From NCBI GenBank assembly GCA_030248215.1, contig JASANG010001555.1:62001-126000 (forward strand): DNA of 64,000 nucleotides, read 5' to 3'. The notes under the pieces were generated by a model, which was not told where the DNA came from, ran no database searches, and was given only the letters and a program-made list of their open reading frames with translations. This document shows positions 48,037-60,794 of this stretch, in pieces. This stretch comes from Enoplolaimus lenunculus. Taxonomy: Eukaryota; Nematoda; Enoplea; Enoplida; Thoracostomopsidae. The stretch's first letter is position 1; the number at the start of each line of letters is the position of its first letter. Made by a program: the position numbers and the translations under genes.

Positions 48037-48383
48037 ACTCTGTAAAAGCTTAAACTAACTTTATTTAAGCTCAAGCTAATGCATTAGTGTTAAAGTAACT
48101 TTCTAGATTAACTAAAACTAACAGGTAGGTTTACACTTAAACGTATTTAAAATCTTACATATTTTCAGTTTAAGCTAAATTTAATGAACTCTTAGATACA
48201 CATAATTTCTGGGCTGCTTTAGTTACTTAAACCAAAAATCAGTTTACTTCTTGTTGAACTTAAAAACACACTAGTAGTTCAAGAATATATAGCCTAAAAT
48301 TCCAGTTTAATTAGTCCGTCCAGCCATTTAAGTTTTATTTTGATGTTCAAGTTGAGTTAAGCTAAAAATTAAGTTTAAGTGTT
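48037..48383 (-). mobile_element. TTTAAGY-rich MITE, older copy
   Basis: This stretch is the inverse of 53984-54338 over its whole length. Shared words include aaaatcttacatattttcag and ttagtccgtccagccattta. The ends are decayed relative to the other copy. Confidence 0.6.
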
Positions 48384-49245
48384 TAGAGATAGCAAAAGCC
48401 ACCATTCCATTTCACAGGTTATATACTTAAAACTTGTTTTTTTTTTAAATTTTTTTGATAAATGTTTTGCTACGGTTTTTAAAATAGATACTGGCAATTT
48501 GAGACGAATATAAAACTGAAAAAATATCGAAACGTGCAACTGGTGTGAATGTTGAACTAAAATCAACACTAATCTTCTAAAACGGTTAAAATTTGAGGCG
48601 TACAATTCAAACTTATCGAATCCCCGAACCCAAAGCTTAATTTAAAATTAAACATAAACGTAAGCCTGAGAGTATTACTCAAAGTATATGGCTATGACCC
48701 TGTCTGGCCGAAACCTTTTTCTAGAGCGGTGACCGCATTTTACATGGTTAAAATTTTATTAACCTTTTCTAGAAGTGTTCTTGTCTCATCTACTAAAGAA
48801 TTATCCATTGCGAGACTGATAAAGCTTTCATCGACGGTCTTTTAAATAGTTTATGTCGGTGAAATGCGTTTATCAGTCAATGATTGGTTACAGTAGCAGA
48901 TCCAAAAATGCATTTATGAAAGAAGGGCTGTGTAAGATATATTAATAGTGGAAAAAAAAACTCGTGAGCGACGCGAGTGAGAAGCCAACCGCTATTTTAG
49001 TGCGAAACCTGTACTACTGACACGTGGTTTTCATTTCCGTTGGGGGCCAAGGCTGGGATGGGTCCCAATAGATCTACCAGTGATCTGTAATCGAATGCAA
49101 AATGAAATCTAAAGGCGCTTAACATAAATGATAAAGTGACGTTCAAGCGAATGATATTAAAGTTATATATTAGTCAGTACATTTTATCTTCAGTAGGTAA
49201 TTTAGTTAGAAAATATTTAAGTAGTTGATATATAAACCGACTAAT

Positions 49246-49597
49246 AGATAACTTATTTTTAGTCGGGCGTTACCAGGTAGGTTATCAGTCAAGGGTCTGA
49301 TAAATGAACACTGTAGAGTGAAATCCGCAAGTAATAAGGTATTGATAATGGCTTTCTACGGAAGAATATTGAAACGATAAGGCCTAAGTAGGTAAATACA
49401 CAATGTTTTGCTGGTTTATACAGATAACTTATTTTTAGTCGGGCGTTACCAGGTAGGTTATCAGTCAAGGGTCTGATAAATGAACACTGTAAAGTGAAAT
49501 CCGCAAGTAATAAGGTATTGATAATGGCTTTCTACGGAAGAATATTGAAGCGATAAGGCCTAAGTAGGTAAATACACAATGTTTAGCTGGTTTATAT
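49246..49597 (+). repeat. 176-bp tandem duplication, nearly identical
   Basis: Units 49246-49421 and 49422-49597 differ at only a few positions (for example tagagtg versus aaagtg, gaaacg versus gaagcg). This implies a recent event. Confidence 0.9.
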
Positions 49598-51298
49598 AAT
49601 GCATACACAAAATAACAACAAATTTTTATGCCGACATTACCGAACAAAACACGAAACATTAGAATTTGGCAAAATAAACGAATTAATTTGAACAAATAAA
49701 GTTGACCAATTTTTCGAAAACTCTTCAACACTGTTTCTAATAGGGCGGCACTATATTTGTAGCTGTGTCGCTGCGCGGCTTTGGCGTTGTCAGCAGTCAA
49801 AAAAATTTGTTTACAAGTCATTATGTGGTGCCATATGCCAGTTGATATGTATGGTCGAGCGATGCCTAACGGCCTCAAAAAAGTCAAAAGGTAATTGCAC
49901 TACCCATATATAATCAGCTTCGGAATTCTGGAATAATTAAACTGTACTTCTAGTGTTTTACTGTGGACAGTTTATTAGCTTATTGAAAAATATTCACATT
50001 GTTGTGGTGTAAAATACGAAAACCTTTTGTGAGTCTTGTGTTCAACCGGAACGCATTTAAACGCCGAAATACCGCAGGCAAACTGCTCAGTTCGCAACAC
50101 ACCGGTTAAACGAAAGGGTATAAAATAGTCAAAAAGTATCAACGAGCAGTGACGGACGGCCACGAAAGTCGCCGCAAACCATTTAAAACATCAAAATAAC
50201 ATCACGCCACCTTAACATAACGACGCACAAATGCCTGAAACGTGAGATTACAAATAAAGAATACCTTGCAGAAATTATAGTAGCACTCTTACATATTTGA
50301 AGTTTGCGATAAAGAACTATAAAATATGGCGACAACATCTTACACTAGAATAAGGGTGTGTCTAGGGTTGCTCGCCACCCAAAAGCAAGCTTCAGGCATT
50401 TTAGTAATGGTAAATTCAAGATTTTTCGGTGGGGTATCCGAGGTGGTCGGTCTCCTTGCATTTTGACGCGAGACAATACCAAGAACAACCATTCGAGTTT
50501 TGAGTTCTCTATTAAGACGGTCGTAATTTTTGCGAACTGAGTCGGTGTTTAATATTTGCGAAGTGAATGGGTGCACTGGACGGAATTGTCAGCAATAGAA
50601 ATAGAACACCCAAGGAAAGCCTCGAGCTTCGAATCTTCATTCATTCAGGAGTACAAATATTTGGGGTATAAAGAAGCCAGGCGTTTGTTTATCTTTGTCG
50701 AAAGCACATTGATCTATGCAAACCAAACATGGTTCAAACATCAACACTGCAACCCAACAGCTGTGGAATAATTTTGGTGCTATATTTAAAAGAAAAGTTT
50801 TTGTCATGTTCCATCATCATCAAAGACTATACTGTATACTGCGGCAATTTAAAACTAAACTACAAACAAAAATGCTTCGACCTTTGCCCTGCTAAAGGCT
50901 TGTGTCGCTTGTGCTGTTTGTCTGCTCGTTGTGCCTTAAATGGTGGGTCGTAGTCAGGATTTGATCTTATGATGGAATTATACTGACAAAGGATGGAATT
51001 TGAAAGCAAGCGTTGCAAGAATGAGATACTTTTCAGGCCTCTTAAAATTCCTGATGGTGGTGAAACGTGTCTTTTGTTTCTTATTTACCCTTGTATACGT
51101 CCTTTCTATTCTCATTCTGAACAGATATGGTACAGGCAACCGACGCCTTGCCTCCGTGACCCGGGTGTTATATAAAAAACCATTGTCTATGAAAACAAAA
51201 CAAAAAGCACAACGAGATTTAACTTTATATTGCACTTTGACTTTTTCTGAAACGATTTGATTCGCTGCGGTACGATGCAAAATTATGACGTCATAACC

Positions 51299-51408
51299 AT
51301 AGATGGTCAATGAATTTCCGGAGATATCCTGATATCTGGATCAATAGCCGGCAAAAATTGCTGAACAACCGGATATGAAAAAATATCCAATGCCCATCAC
51401 ACTAGTCA
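51299..51408. mobile_element. Short ggatatcc-type element
   Basis: atagatggtcaatgaatttc at left and aatatccaatgcccatcaca at right resemble the ends at 41960 and 43272. Total length is about 110 bp. Confidence 0.4.
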
Positions 51409-51667
51409 TAACTCAATTTCGAGATTAAAGATTGAACAATTTGCGGCATGAAACCGATCTAAATGTCTCTAAATTTCACGGGTACGTTTCCAAAGGGGAT
51501 TAGAACCTTACTAATAAGGTCACGTTAACTCCATGCCCCGGCTAAAATTTTTATGCCAAGCATACGTATGTTAAGCTGGCCGCTGGCCTAAAACTTCTGT
51601 ACAATAACTTGGGCACAACTGAAGTTTGAAATCATGGTAAAGTTAGCGATTATCACTAATATAGTAA

Positions 51668-51800
51668 GGACTGTAATGATCCGAATAAGAGGGGTGGTAA
51701 TAAGAGGAGGTCGGTCCCCATTTTGAGTCCCAATCAATAGGAGTCAGTATCCCTAATAAGAGTCCGTAAGCGGACAGAATCCATAAACACCACTGACCAA
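51668..51800 (+). mobile_element. Truncated copy of the TA-flanked MITE
   Basis: actgtaatgatccgaataag, then gtcccaatcaataggagtca and agagtccgtaagcgg, match the reversed right end of 52384-52835. The other end is missing. Confidence 0.65.
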
Positions 51801-52383
51801 CATGAACGCTATTAGCCAGGGGTGACGCGGGAAAAAGCTAGACTCTATGACAAGTCGTGGCCCATCAAAATTACTAAGATTTTGTCAAACCACCCAAGTC
51901 GTTGACCCACTGATAGAGTTCCGACCCTGCAGACCAGATACCAATTAAATAATAATTTTGTTCCGACTGGAAATACTCGCGAAAGCCAAAAAATTTTGAA
52001 AAAATATCTTCTGCAATTCAAATGGGCTAAATTTTGTAAACGCAACTGAAACTGATACAGGTTCTTAAAGCTTTGCGCTGGATCATACGGTATATTCTGC
52101 CGTTTAACACTACAATTTGATACAAAAATAAACAGAACAGCTTAATAAATTTTATTATAAATAGTTGCATTTAATTTCCCGCTGGTACTAATTGAAAATT
52201 CAAAAACCAGGCTGTTTTGAAGACTTAATAGTACGTATTTCTCTCGTGGGCAAACGAACGCAACAAGCATATTTCCGATTAACGTTGATGCAACTTTGAT
52301 TCACGATCTTTATTACCTTTTCGAACACCAAACTGTAACTAACTCACAAGAGATCGGAACTTCAGGAATTTTTAAAATATTTC

Positions 52384-52835
52384 TACTGTAATGACCCGAA
52401 TAAGAGGGGGACTGATATTTATTTGGTCTCTCCAGAGGGTACACCCCCTTGTTATTCGGTTACGGAGTGTTATTTATTTTTAACCCACGCTCCGCCGCCC
52501 TTCGTTTCTGATATATATCCGGTACTGCAATTATCCGTTGAATTAAGCGTTTATTTGTCTTATGTCAATAGCTTGAGTGATAATACAAGGTTATACTTAG
52601 GAATGTACTTTCAAAACTTAAGTACACTTTAAAGTTTCGAACTCAACTTTACCTGGTCCTGGAGTCATTTATGCACTACTGTTAGGCATGATTGACGTTT
52701 ATGGACTCTAACTAGGGCTTAGGGACTCTATCCGCTTACGGACTCTTATTAGTGATACGGACTCCTATTGCTTCGGACTCAAAATAGGGACCCCCTCTTA
52801 TTACCCCTCCCCCTCTTATTCGGGTCAATACAGTA
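52384..52835. mobile_element. TA-flanked MITE (Tc1/mariner- or pogo-like ends), 452 bp
   Basis: Left end TACTGTAATGACCCGAATAA and right end reversed TACTGTATTGACCCGAATAA, both followed by gaggggg. The ends begin with TA, fitting TA-target insertion. Inside are tandem variants of cggactcttatta/cggactcctatt. There is no transposase. Truncated relatives lie at 13275, 23975 and 51668. Confidence 0.75.
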
Positions 52836-53983
52836 TCCCATGTTCAACCTACGTTGTTTTCAGTAGAAATCGGTATCCGTTTCAGTTTTCATTTTGCAGA
52901 AACAATGGTAATTCCGCTGTTTTTATGCTCACTAATTTTACAATATGCACTTAAAGAAATCTTGAAATGTAACAGAATTGATGATTCAATTTCAAAAAAT
53001 TGACATGTCTTTAGTAAAGTTTACAATAAAATTGAAGCCGCCATTACATATTGTGCTAAAGTGTATATAGAGGACCCTAAGAACAATAATGAAACAATAA
53101 ACCTAGGTAAATATGCACGATATGCGGACCCAAAATTGTGTGACCGAAAACAAATGCCGTGATTGAGTGGCGCATAAAAAACGCCCTCCCCCGAGACCTA
53201 AGACATTTTGCCGGTAGCATCAAAACCTTCATAATCAACGCAGCCTGACGTGTTTAGCCGTGACCAATCCAAGTGGGATACAGTGATGTATACCGTCAGC
53301 GATGCAAATAGCTTATTTGAAACTCACCAGTGCTATAACAGGCAGTAGTGTAGTCTCCCTCAACGTTCAGGGCGGGGCCTACAACGCAGAACCGGAACTG
53401 GGATTTTTCGTCGGGCAATGGATAACGTTAATTTAAGGTTATGGCGAGCAAGAGCAGAGAGCGACAATTTTTTTCTACGTTTAGCAGCCTAGTGGTTATA
53501 TCTAAGGCCTGTTAAGTCTCTAAATAATTAAATGAATCATGACATGGGCAAAATATTGCATGAAAATTTGAGAACGAAACGAGTGATAAGCTAAACACAT
53601 TTTGAAACAACGTCAGTTTGCGTTTAAACTGGCATAGTGTGGTCGCCAATATGTTTTCAAGCCAAGTAGGTGAAATATGTGTCCAGGTTTTAATTTAGGG
53701 ATGCACTTTTACTAACATATTCATGTGTTAACACCAGGCTTAGCGATTAATAATATCTTGCAAACTGTTACTAAAGCACATGTCTTTTTAATTATTTGTT
53801 TTTTTTTCGTTTTTTCCGGGAAAAAGCCAACCGTGACTCTAAAACACGAATAAAAATTTGGCGCCTACGACGCAATAGACCTATCTAAAAATGTTAAAAA
53901 TTGGTCCAAAACCAAGATCTATAAAACTGTAAAACTTAGAAACACAATGAGTGACCTCACCCACCTTGAAATCCTTAGTCCGT

Positions 53984-54338
53984 CACTACTCTCTAAAAAC
54001 TTAAACTTAAATTATAGCTTAACTTAACTTGAATTTCAGTTTAAGTAAAACTTAAATGGCTGGACGGACTAACTAAACTAGAATTTTAAGTTTTACTTGA
54101 ACTAACATGTTTTTAAGTTTAACACGAGTTTAAGTAAGCTTATTTTTAGATTAAGTAACAAGTTCAGCCGTGTATCTAACAGTTCAATAAGTTTAGCTTA
54201 AACTGAAAATATGTAAGATTTTAAATGAGTTTAAGCATAAACCTATTTGTTAGCTTAGTTAATCTAAAAGTTAGTTTAATACCGGTGGATTAGCTTATAA
54301 GCTTAAATCAAGTTAGTTTAAGCTTTTAAAGAGTAGTG
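53984..54338 (+). mobile_element. TTTAAGY-rich MITE, 355 bp
   Basis: Left end cactactctctaaaaacttaaa, given here in part as cactactctctaaaaac; the reversed right end is cactactctttaaaagc. The interior is built of gtttaagc/acttaaac words in both orientations. The inverse copy is at 48037-48383. Confidence 0.7.
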
Positions 54339-54856
54339 TTGACTGAAATGGACGTTCAATGTAAAGTGTATAGCTGACCAGTAGGATCAACATCGGATGC
54401 ATAGAGGCTCAGTAAAGACTGGACCATGACTTAGGAAAAATTGAAAAATCATCACAAGAAAATAACGAATTGTGCGTAAGCCATCGAATTTACTTTTACG
54501 TCGTAATAATATAGAATTTCTGTTTTCAACATATATTTTTTGGTAACGACGGGGTACCTTTACCACGTCACTACTCGAGAGACAAAATATATTAAAAATT
54601 TCAAAAGAGTAATGAAAAGTGTTTTTAATATATTTCATCAAGCAAAATCATTTTTATATCTGTGTGGGTCGTTAACGGTAAACTAAACAAAGGACCGCAT
54701 TTTAAATTATAGTTCGAGAAGTTATAATTGACTTAAGAATATATAATGGTCAAAAGTAAAGTAGGTATCATGGTTAACAGGAAAAAGCAGAAGATCGTAA
54801 ATTAGATGCAGAATATGGCACTTAACGGCATCGTAAAGTCACAAAAGTTTCTATAC

Positions 54857-55059
54857 ATCGTTTACTTTAACTTGGGTACGCAGTGAGGAAAAATGCACGG
54901 GCCATGGACGCTTGCTTTAGTGGTAAAATTCAGTACTTTTCTAACGACAGGTACCTACTAAAATTTCAGAAGTATAGGTGCTGTTTTTCAAATAGCAAAA
55001 GTCATTGTCCATGACCTGTGCATTTTCCCACACTTCGTACCCAAGTTAAAGTAAACGAT
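54857..55059. mobile_element. MITE with ~50-bp inverted ends
   Basis: Left atcgtttactttaacttggg tracks the reversed right end for about 50 bases, through aaaatgcac and catggac, with few mismatches. A related half copy lies near 24735 (tgtggaaaaatgcacaggca). Confidence 0.7.
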
Positions 55060-56943
55060 ACATTTTAGAGTTAAAATAACTACACAATATAAATTTGATT
55101 AAGAGTCACGCAAGCGAGTGCGCATAAAACAACCACGGTCCCTTTGAAGTTGCAATGAAACACTATAAAATAATGCGACGGCCGTAAAATTATAATTTTT
55201 TTAAAATTAATTTTGATCCACCTGTTTTATAAAACCGGAAATTGTCATTTTCGAATCCTATTTTTTATATTTAACGGCGGAAAGGAAATTAATTTTTTTA
55301 ACGTTAAAAATGATTCCTGAAAATTTCTAAAGCTCAAAAGTTGTGTAAAAGTTCAGCCATCCCTACTATTATTGTTCTCGTCTGCTCCTGTTTTCATTTT
55401 CCATCAATGACCTTGTTATCAAACAAGTCCACGAGGTCGGAGAATGGTCTGAGAAAACAGAACAAGAGAGCATAGACCAACGAGCACATCTTTGAGAACG
55501 GTATTAAATGATTACGAAGGTCACACGTTTGTATATATGAGCACGGAAGTGTGTTGAGATCTACTAACAAGCATTTTTCGTGGACAAGTTGGTTAAGTGG
55601 CCGACCCATATGAAGCTAGCGATTTATTCGCAAGCCAACACGCCAGAGAACAGGGTGTAAGTACACGGATAGTAAAATTACGAAAACGGAAAACGGATAT
55701 TGAAGTATAAAAGTTTTAAAGATGTTTTATTTTTCTGCGAACAGATATAAGGCGTGCTACTATTCATCAAACTTTCTAAAATTTTAAAGAAAATTGGTAA
55801 GTAGGCGAGACGCACCGATGTTTTATATAATTTTGGATGAATTTCGCAATTTTTATTTCATTTCATATAACGAAAAAATGCTATATATACGTTGTTTATA
55901 AACTAGTTTTGAACGTCCCGTATTTCAATAACGGAAACAGACATCATTCTTGACCGAAACATGATATCCGGTTACACCCAGCCAGAAAAGAACCCGTGCT
56001 TAGATCTAACACAAGCAGCTGCGTGTACAGTCATGTGAAGTCAAGCTATTAAGGCTAGAAAACATTGACAATTTGCTCCCACATCATTTGCAGTTGTTTA
56101 AGTGATACGAAGCTTATTAAGGGACACTTTAATTTTTAAAGGTTCCATTTAAGGGACAACGCCATATTTCCAGTATTATTTGTGCTTGGATTTCAATATA
56201 AAAGCATTCATCTAAAAGCTCATTCGAAGAGCTATCTATTTCTCGTTTTATTGGGTAATTGGACCAAGGTGTCAGTATGCATATCGTAATCAAATTTTGT
56301 CCCTTAAATGGAAACAAAACCTCCTTTAAGGGACACCAAGTAAGCATTCCAGGGACATGGATCTGAAATAAGGGACGCTTCATTTAGGGTATCTTTTCCG
56401 TATTCAAAGCACATGGAATGCTTCGAACGATTAAATAAAAGCCTTTTATTCTATTGAAAATAAGAGTGCAGTTATTATTAATGAATTAATGGCGTGTAAA
56501 GCAGACATTAAACTGTAAAACACTAATATTTTGAGAAAGCAAGAAAATCCTACACTAATGTTTACTTTACAAGGATGTTTCAAACTCCAAAACCGCTTAG
56601 AGACCCGGAGTATATTGTCATAAGCTTTGCAAACCTAGCGACCCCGTGTGCGGTTAGAGACTCAACAACTATACTAAGTTATAAACGAGAAGCGGGTAGA
56701 GCTAACCGCAACTGGACTCATAAAGTACCCAGCGTTGTGCTGACAAACCTGACTGAAAACAATACATTTGACTAAATGCAGTTGAAAGTCCATTCCCAGC
56801 GCTGTTAAAATTCTGTGGTTATCTCAACTAATACAACCTTATTGCCAATTACGTACAGAAGATCCCGGTATGACGAGATCATAAACAAGAACTGAAACTA
56901 AAAAATGACACAGAAAGTGTCTTTCAGGAATATTAGAAACTAT

Positions 56944-58664
56944 TTATGCACATTCATGGCACATAACAGTTTTCTTCGTTGTCTTTTTGGCGCATTTGTC
57001 ATGAATCCATCGAGCACACTTCACACATTTCCCCCACGATGCCCCATTACCAGCGCTGACGTCTTCAGACCAAAGCCCGCCACACTCGTGGCACTCATAT
57101 TCTGTGTCTACGCGCTTCAATGAACTGAAACCACGCGGAGTAGACGAACTGGCAAATTCAGAGGATGTGCATTGCATGGCAGCAATATTTTGCGGGCTTG
57201 TCAGATGAGCAGTGTAAGGCTTGACGTGCGTCTGCAATACTTTCTGTGAGCTACTATGAAATGCAGGATGCTCCTCTTGGAAAATTCTTGTGATAGGTGA
57301 GACAGTGGGATTGTTATCGTTGTAATGCCATGTACCCAGTTCAATGCTGCTTGTTGAGTCCATGGATTGCAGAACGGTCAAATTGCAATGGTCATCATTA
57401 TCATCGAAGCCAGCGCTAATTATGTCTTCTAGAGTTGGTGTTGGTGACCTATTTGCTGCTTCTTCATTAGCAGTACCTTCTTCTTCATTTTCACCAGCAT
57501 CAGATGTATCACAAAGCTCTGCTTCCGTGCTGTCTTGTTCATAAGCCGCATCTGAAATAGCAAATGCTTTATCTTCAATTGCGTGTCTGTTAATTGGAAA
57601 AAATCCTGTTGCCGCGAACGATCTTGTTACATATTCCGACTTGCTTGTAACGATAGACCAAACTTTTGTTAGCAGCTGTCCAAATGTAGTATTATTTATA
57701 GGCTCTGCACCTTTAGCCCCGAAATGACGATGTACTTCGCGACTATATTTTTCTTTCAACTCCTTGAATGGCACACGATCAAGTGGCTGTAATTTATGCG
57801 TGCAGTGAGGTGCGATGCAGAACAGTTCAATGTCGTTGTCATAAGCGAATAATACCGGAATGTTTCCAATGTGAGCTCGAGCTCCGTCCAACAGGAGCAA
57901 GGCATGCTCACCATTACAGCGCGGCGCAAACTTCGAAAAATGTTCAAGCCACTGCAGAAACGCCTGAGTCGTCATGTAGCCTGATTCTGTGAGCAAAATA
58001 AGAGTATCCGGGGGATAGTGTTCCGTTAAGCCAGTTTTTGGCCGCTTACCCTTCAAGATAACTGCCGGAGGTATATAAGATCCGACGGCATTCGCGCATG
58101 CGACAACAGTAATGGTACGGCCCCTTTCGCCTGACACCATAGTTGTAACATGCTTAGACCCTTTTCGCGTTATTACTTTGCTTCTCTCAACAACGGTTTG
58201 CAGTCCTGTCTCGTCCATATTGTAGATTAAATGCGGTTTATCACGCAAACCATATGTTTCAACAACCTTTATGTAACGATCAAAACACTCATTAACACGT
58301 CTGCGATTGAATGCTAATGCCCTGCAAACAGAGAGATTTTGCGGCTTCCGCAGTGTAAGGCTGTGCCTTTTCTTGAATCGCAACCACCAATTTTTTCCGG
58401 CGGTTTTTGACTGTGAGTTAAAGCGCTCTGCTTTACCTGTCTGTTCAGCAACAGTATAGGCAATTTGCCGAAATCGTGCTGCATTCAATGGCATACCGCA
58501 ATCTCCGGCTTTCACCACTAGTTCAGCCAATTCTTTGTCTTTTTCGGGTGACAGAACAAGATTTCTTCCTCTTTCTTTTCCCATCCGACACTGACCCTTC
58601 AATCGACGTTCCAGGCAGCTTTTCGGGATCCCGTATTTTGCAGCTGCTTGCCGAATAGACATCC
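56944..58664 (-). CDS. Transposase exon 3 (catalytic core and PHD-like end)
   Basis: Begins at acceptor tttgcag/gg with the Gly-Met-Ser codons. The open frame extending further upstream to 58779 is intronic and hydrophobic and is not part of the protein. It ends at the stop at 56944. Confidence 0.85.
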
Positions 58665-59491
58665 CTGCAAAAATATAAGCCTTTAGGATGTATATTGATA
58701 ATACAAGAACGGGAGCGGAACAGATACTGATCAGAATAACGGAAACCGAAAACAGCTGCTTAGGTGCCACCGTTAGCAAAATTAATCATTCCTTACTAAA
58801 ATTGATTTTACGTGATTTACGCTTAACTTTACCTTTCAAAATTACTATAATTTCAGTATTTTTATAACGGAAATGAAAATAGACAAACATTATATCTGAC
58901 TGCATACTGTAAGCTACACAAATGTTTGGATGTACCACCGCGTAATATGAATTTTTATTTAATATAGACTGTTGAAATATTTTACGAATCTTCTGCTATA
59001 GAGCGGTCAAAATTGCAATTAATTTTTAGCTTACCGTCCTCGACATCTTGAATTGCTTTAGGGACATCATCGGCACTCCATTTCATTTTTCGCCGCATTG
59101 GACTTTTATGCACCTGAAATGCATGTAGCTAAAAGTATGGCCAATGTATAGATCAGGCCATCGCACTAGTATAAACATATCCCTAAGCCTAAGCCAGAAC
59201 TAAAGGGTAATGATAAATGTACATCTAAGTCTAAGCCTACTCCTGCAGAATTAAAAAAAACAGGTTAGTGTAGTGTCAGCGAGTTACCATGAAACTGCAT
59301 TAAAAATTTTATTATAAAAATTAGTTTCTGAACAATCCACGAGTTTTATACGGCAACTCAAGCTTCAGAAGCAAATCATAATGTTTTCAAGCTCGAGATC
59401 ATACCTGTTCAATAGCAGCTTTTACTGCTGATTTTATTCCTTTTTGACGACTGCCTTCCCTAAATTGCTTTAAAAATTTGACCCGTGCCAT
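56944..59491 (-). CDS. pogo/Tigger transposase, apparently intact, three exons (~628 aa)
   Basis: Exons 59491-59405, 59113-59035 and 58664-56944 join in frame (phases 0 and 1) with consensus borders. The ATG at 59491 starts MARVKFLKQFREGSRQ. Domain order: an N-terminal HTH of the psq/CENP-B type spanning exons 2-3 (SIRQAAAKYGIPKSCLERRL), a second HTH region about residues 85-160, then a DDE superfamily catalytic core. The three acidic residues are visible: Asp206 in YNMDETG, Asp315 in LLLLDGARAH, Asp351 in LQPLD. The C-terminus (about 575-628) carries a PHD-like C4HC3 zinc module (CHEC, KCVKC, WIHDKC, CHEC). No stop or frameshift was seen. It would bind and move its own element, normally into TA. 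Confidence 0.85.
59035..59113 (-). CDS. Transposase exon 2
   Basis: Acceptor atttcag, donor gacg/gtaagc. It encodes KMKWSADDVPKAIQDVED, the start of the psq-type HTH, and leaves one base of a Gly codon. Confidence 0.75.
59405..59491 (-). CDS. Transposase exon 1
   Basis: 29 codons from ATG to donor gaacag/gtatga. It ends in phase 0 and continues directly into exon 2. Confidence 0.7.
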
Positions 59492-59754
59492 ATTTTAGTT
59501 CTTCGTCTAAAATACACTAAATTTACAAAAACCTCTATTTTGAAGCAGCTTCTATTTTTATACAAAAATTTAGATATATTTTCAGCAGCCACAATAGTAA
59601 TCAATCGAATTTTTGCCCATTTTTATCTCAAGTAGGTATTTAAAATTAAATGACACGTGAACCACGTTCTATAAACATCTGTAGTCATCCCACATCTTCT
59701 TATATAACACCACGGACATAATACAGCCCAGCTGAGCATGTTCTATACCGATGA

Positions 59755-60245
59755 CCCCCTACACACAGTGACTGTCCCTTATTTGCCTTACGTGTCCCTT
59801 AATTGGTGACGCATGTCCCGTAATTGCAGAAAAATGGCATAAAATAGGGAGGTGCAAAACATAAACCTCAAATTTTATTTCACTTCAATGTACAACGTTA
59901 TAAAATACAGCACTGTATAGATAAAATTTCAACGATTTTGGCGATATAAAATGCTCTAAAAATACTTACCTGAACACTTTGCCAAGATTTACACAAAGTT
60001 TTTTTAACAAAAAAACGCGTTCTGCCCAGTTTTGATGACGGTGATGGTCGACCAATGAAAATTCAATACATACATCAAGCTGGACCTCTAGGAAAGAAAT
60101 TAACCAATCACTGCACGCGAAAAATCTCTAAAGGTTATATACCGAAATATGAATGATCAATCTTCTTCCTACAGGTTACTAGGACGACTACAATGTTGTG
60201 TGTCCCGTAAATGGAGATGTCCCTTAATTGCCAACTTTACTATAA
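59755..60245. repeat. Subterminal TGTCCC iterons and low-complexity tail
   Basis: Repeated tgtcccttatt, tgtcccttaatt and tgtcccgtaa words. Just outside, at 60249-60305, lies an A-rich stretch with gaagggaaa runs. Confidence 0.6.
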
Positions 60246-60794
60246 TCAGAAAAGAGCGAAAAAAAGAAGGGAAAAACCAAAAAAAAAAAAAAACAAAAAA
60301 GGGTCAAACCGGAGGTGAAAAATTTGGCCGGTGTGCGGAGGTCAAAAATTTCAGTCGGTGCCTGAGGTGAAGCAGAGTTAGGAAATAATATAGGTTCTGC
60401 AAAAAACTGTCAAAAAAGTATTGCTAAACTTTCATTTTAAAAGATTTAGGCAATTAGAGTCATGAAAATTGCGCCACCACCCAAAAGTTATAAACAAACT
60501 CTCGTTTTCTTATGCGCGCATAAAACAAAAATACTTTAATTTAAGCGAAATCCGGAGTTAAGACAAAATCAAAAGTAATGTTTCTGCAACCCAGCCGCTA
60601 TAATATAAGGATGAAACAAGCATTTTAATATTCCAAGTGTTAATTTTTCAACGAAAAATGTCACAAGCTGCGGTAGCTAGTGCTTACTATAAGTAGGAAC
60701 GAAATACTTCTGCAAGTTGCAGTTGATCAAACGTAAATAAGCAAGCATGTGTTACAATAAATTGCTACATCTTTTCCTTCCACGCTATTTAAGA

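Larger units (their letters stand above)
56100..60243 (-). mobile_element. pogo/Tigger-family DNA transposon, approximate limits
   Basis: Contains the transposase gene (59491-56944). On the left, AGGGACA words cluster at 56119, 56152, 56331, 56351 and 56373 (one aagggacg), with one TGTCCCTTA at 56298. On the right, the inverse TGTCCCTTA/TGTCCCGTA clusters at 59775, 59800, 59815, 60200 and 60218. The right end appears to be TATAGTAAAGTTGGCAATTA (reversed, at 60243), in a TA context. The left end matches only in the ttaagggacac portion, so the limits are approximate. Confidence 0.6.

Noticed and set aside
49465-49887. 140-codon minus-strand frame
   Set aside because: Its end falls inside the 176-bp tandem duplication, and no family or splice partner is visible.
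56944-57123. Plus-strand frames over the transposase
   Set aside because: These are antisense shadows of the transposase exon.
58665-58779. Hydrophobic N-terminal extension of the transposase frame
   Set aside because: The segment lies upstream of a good acceptor (tttgcag) and is replaced by exons 1 and 2, which complete the psq-type helix-turn-helix in frame.
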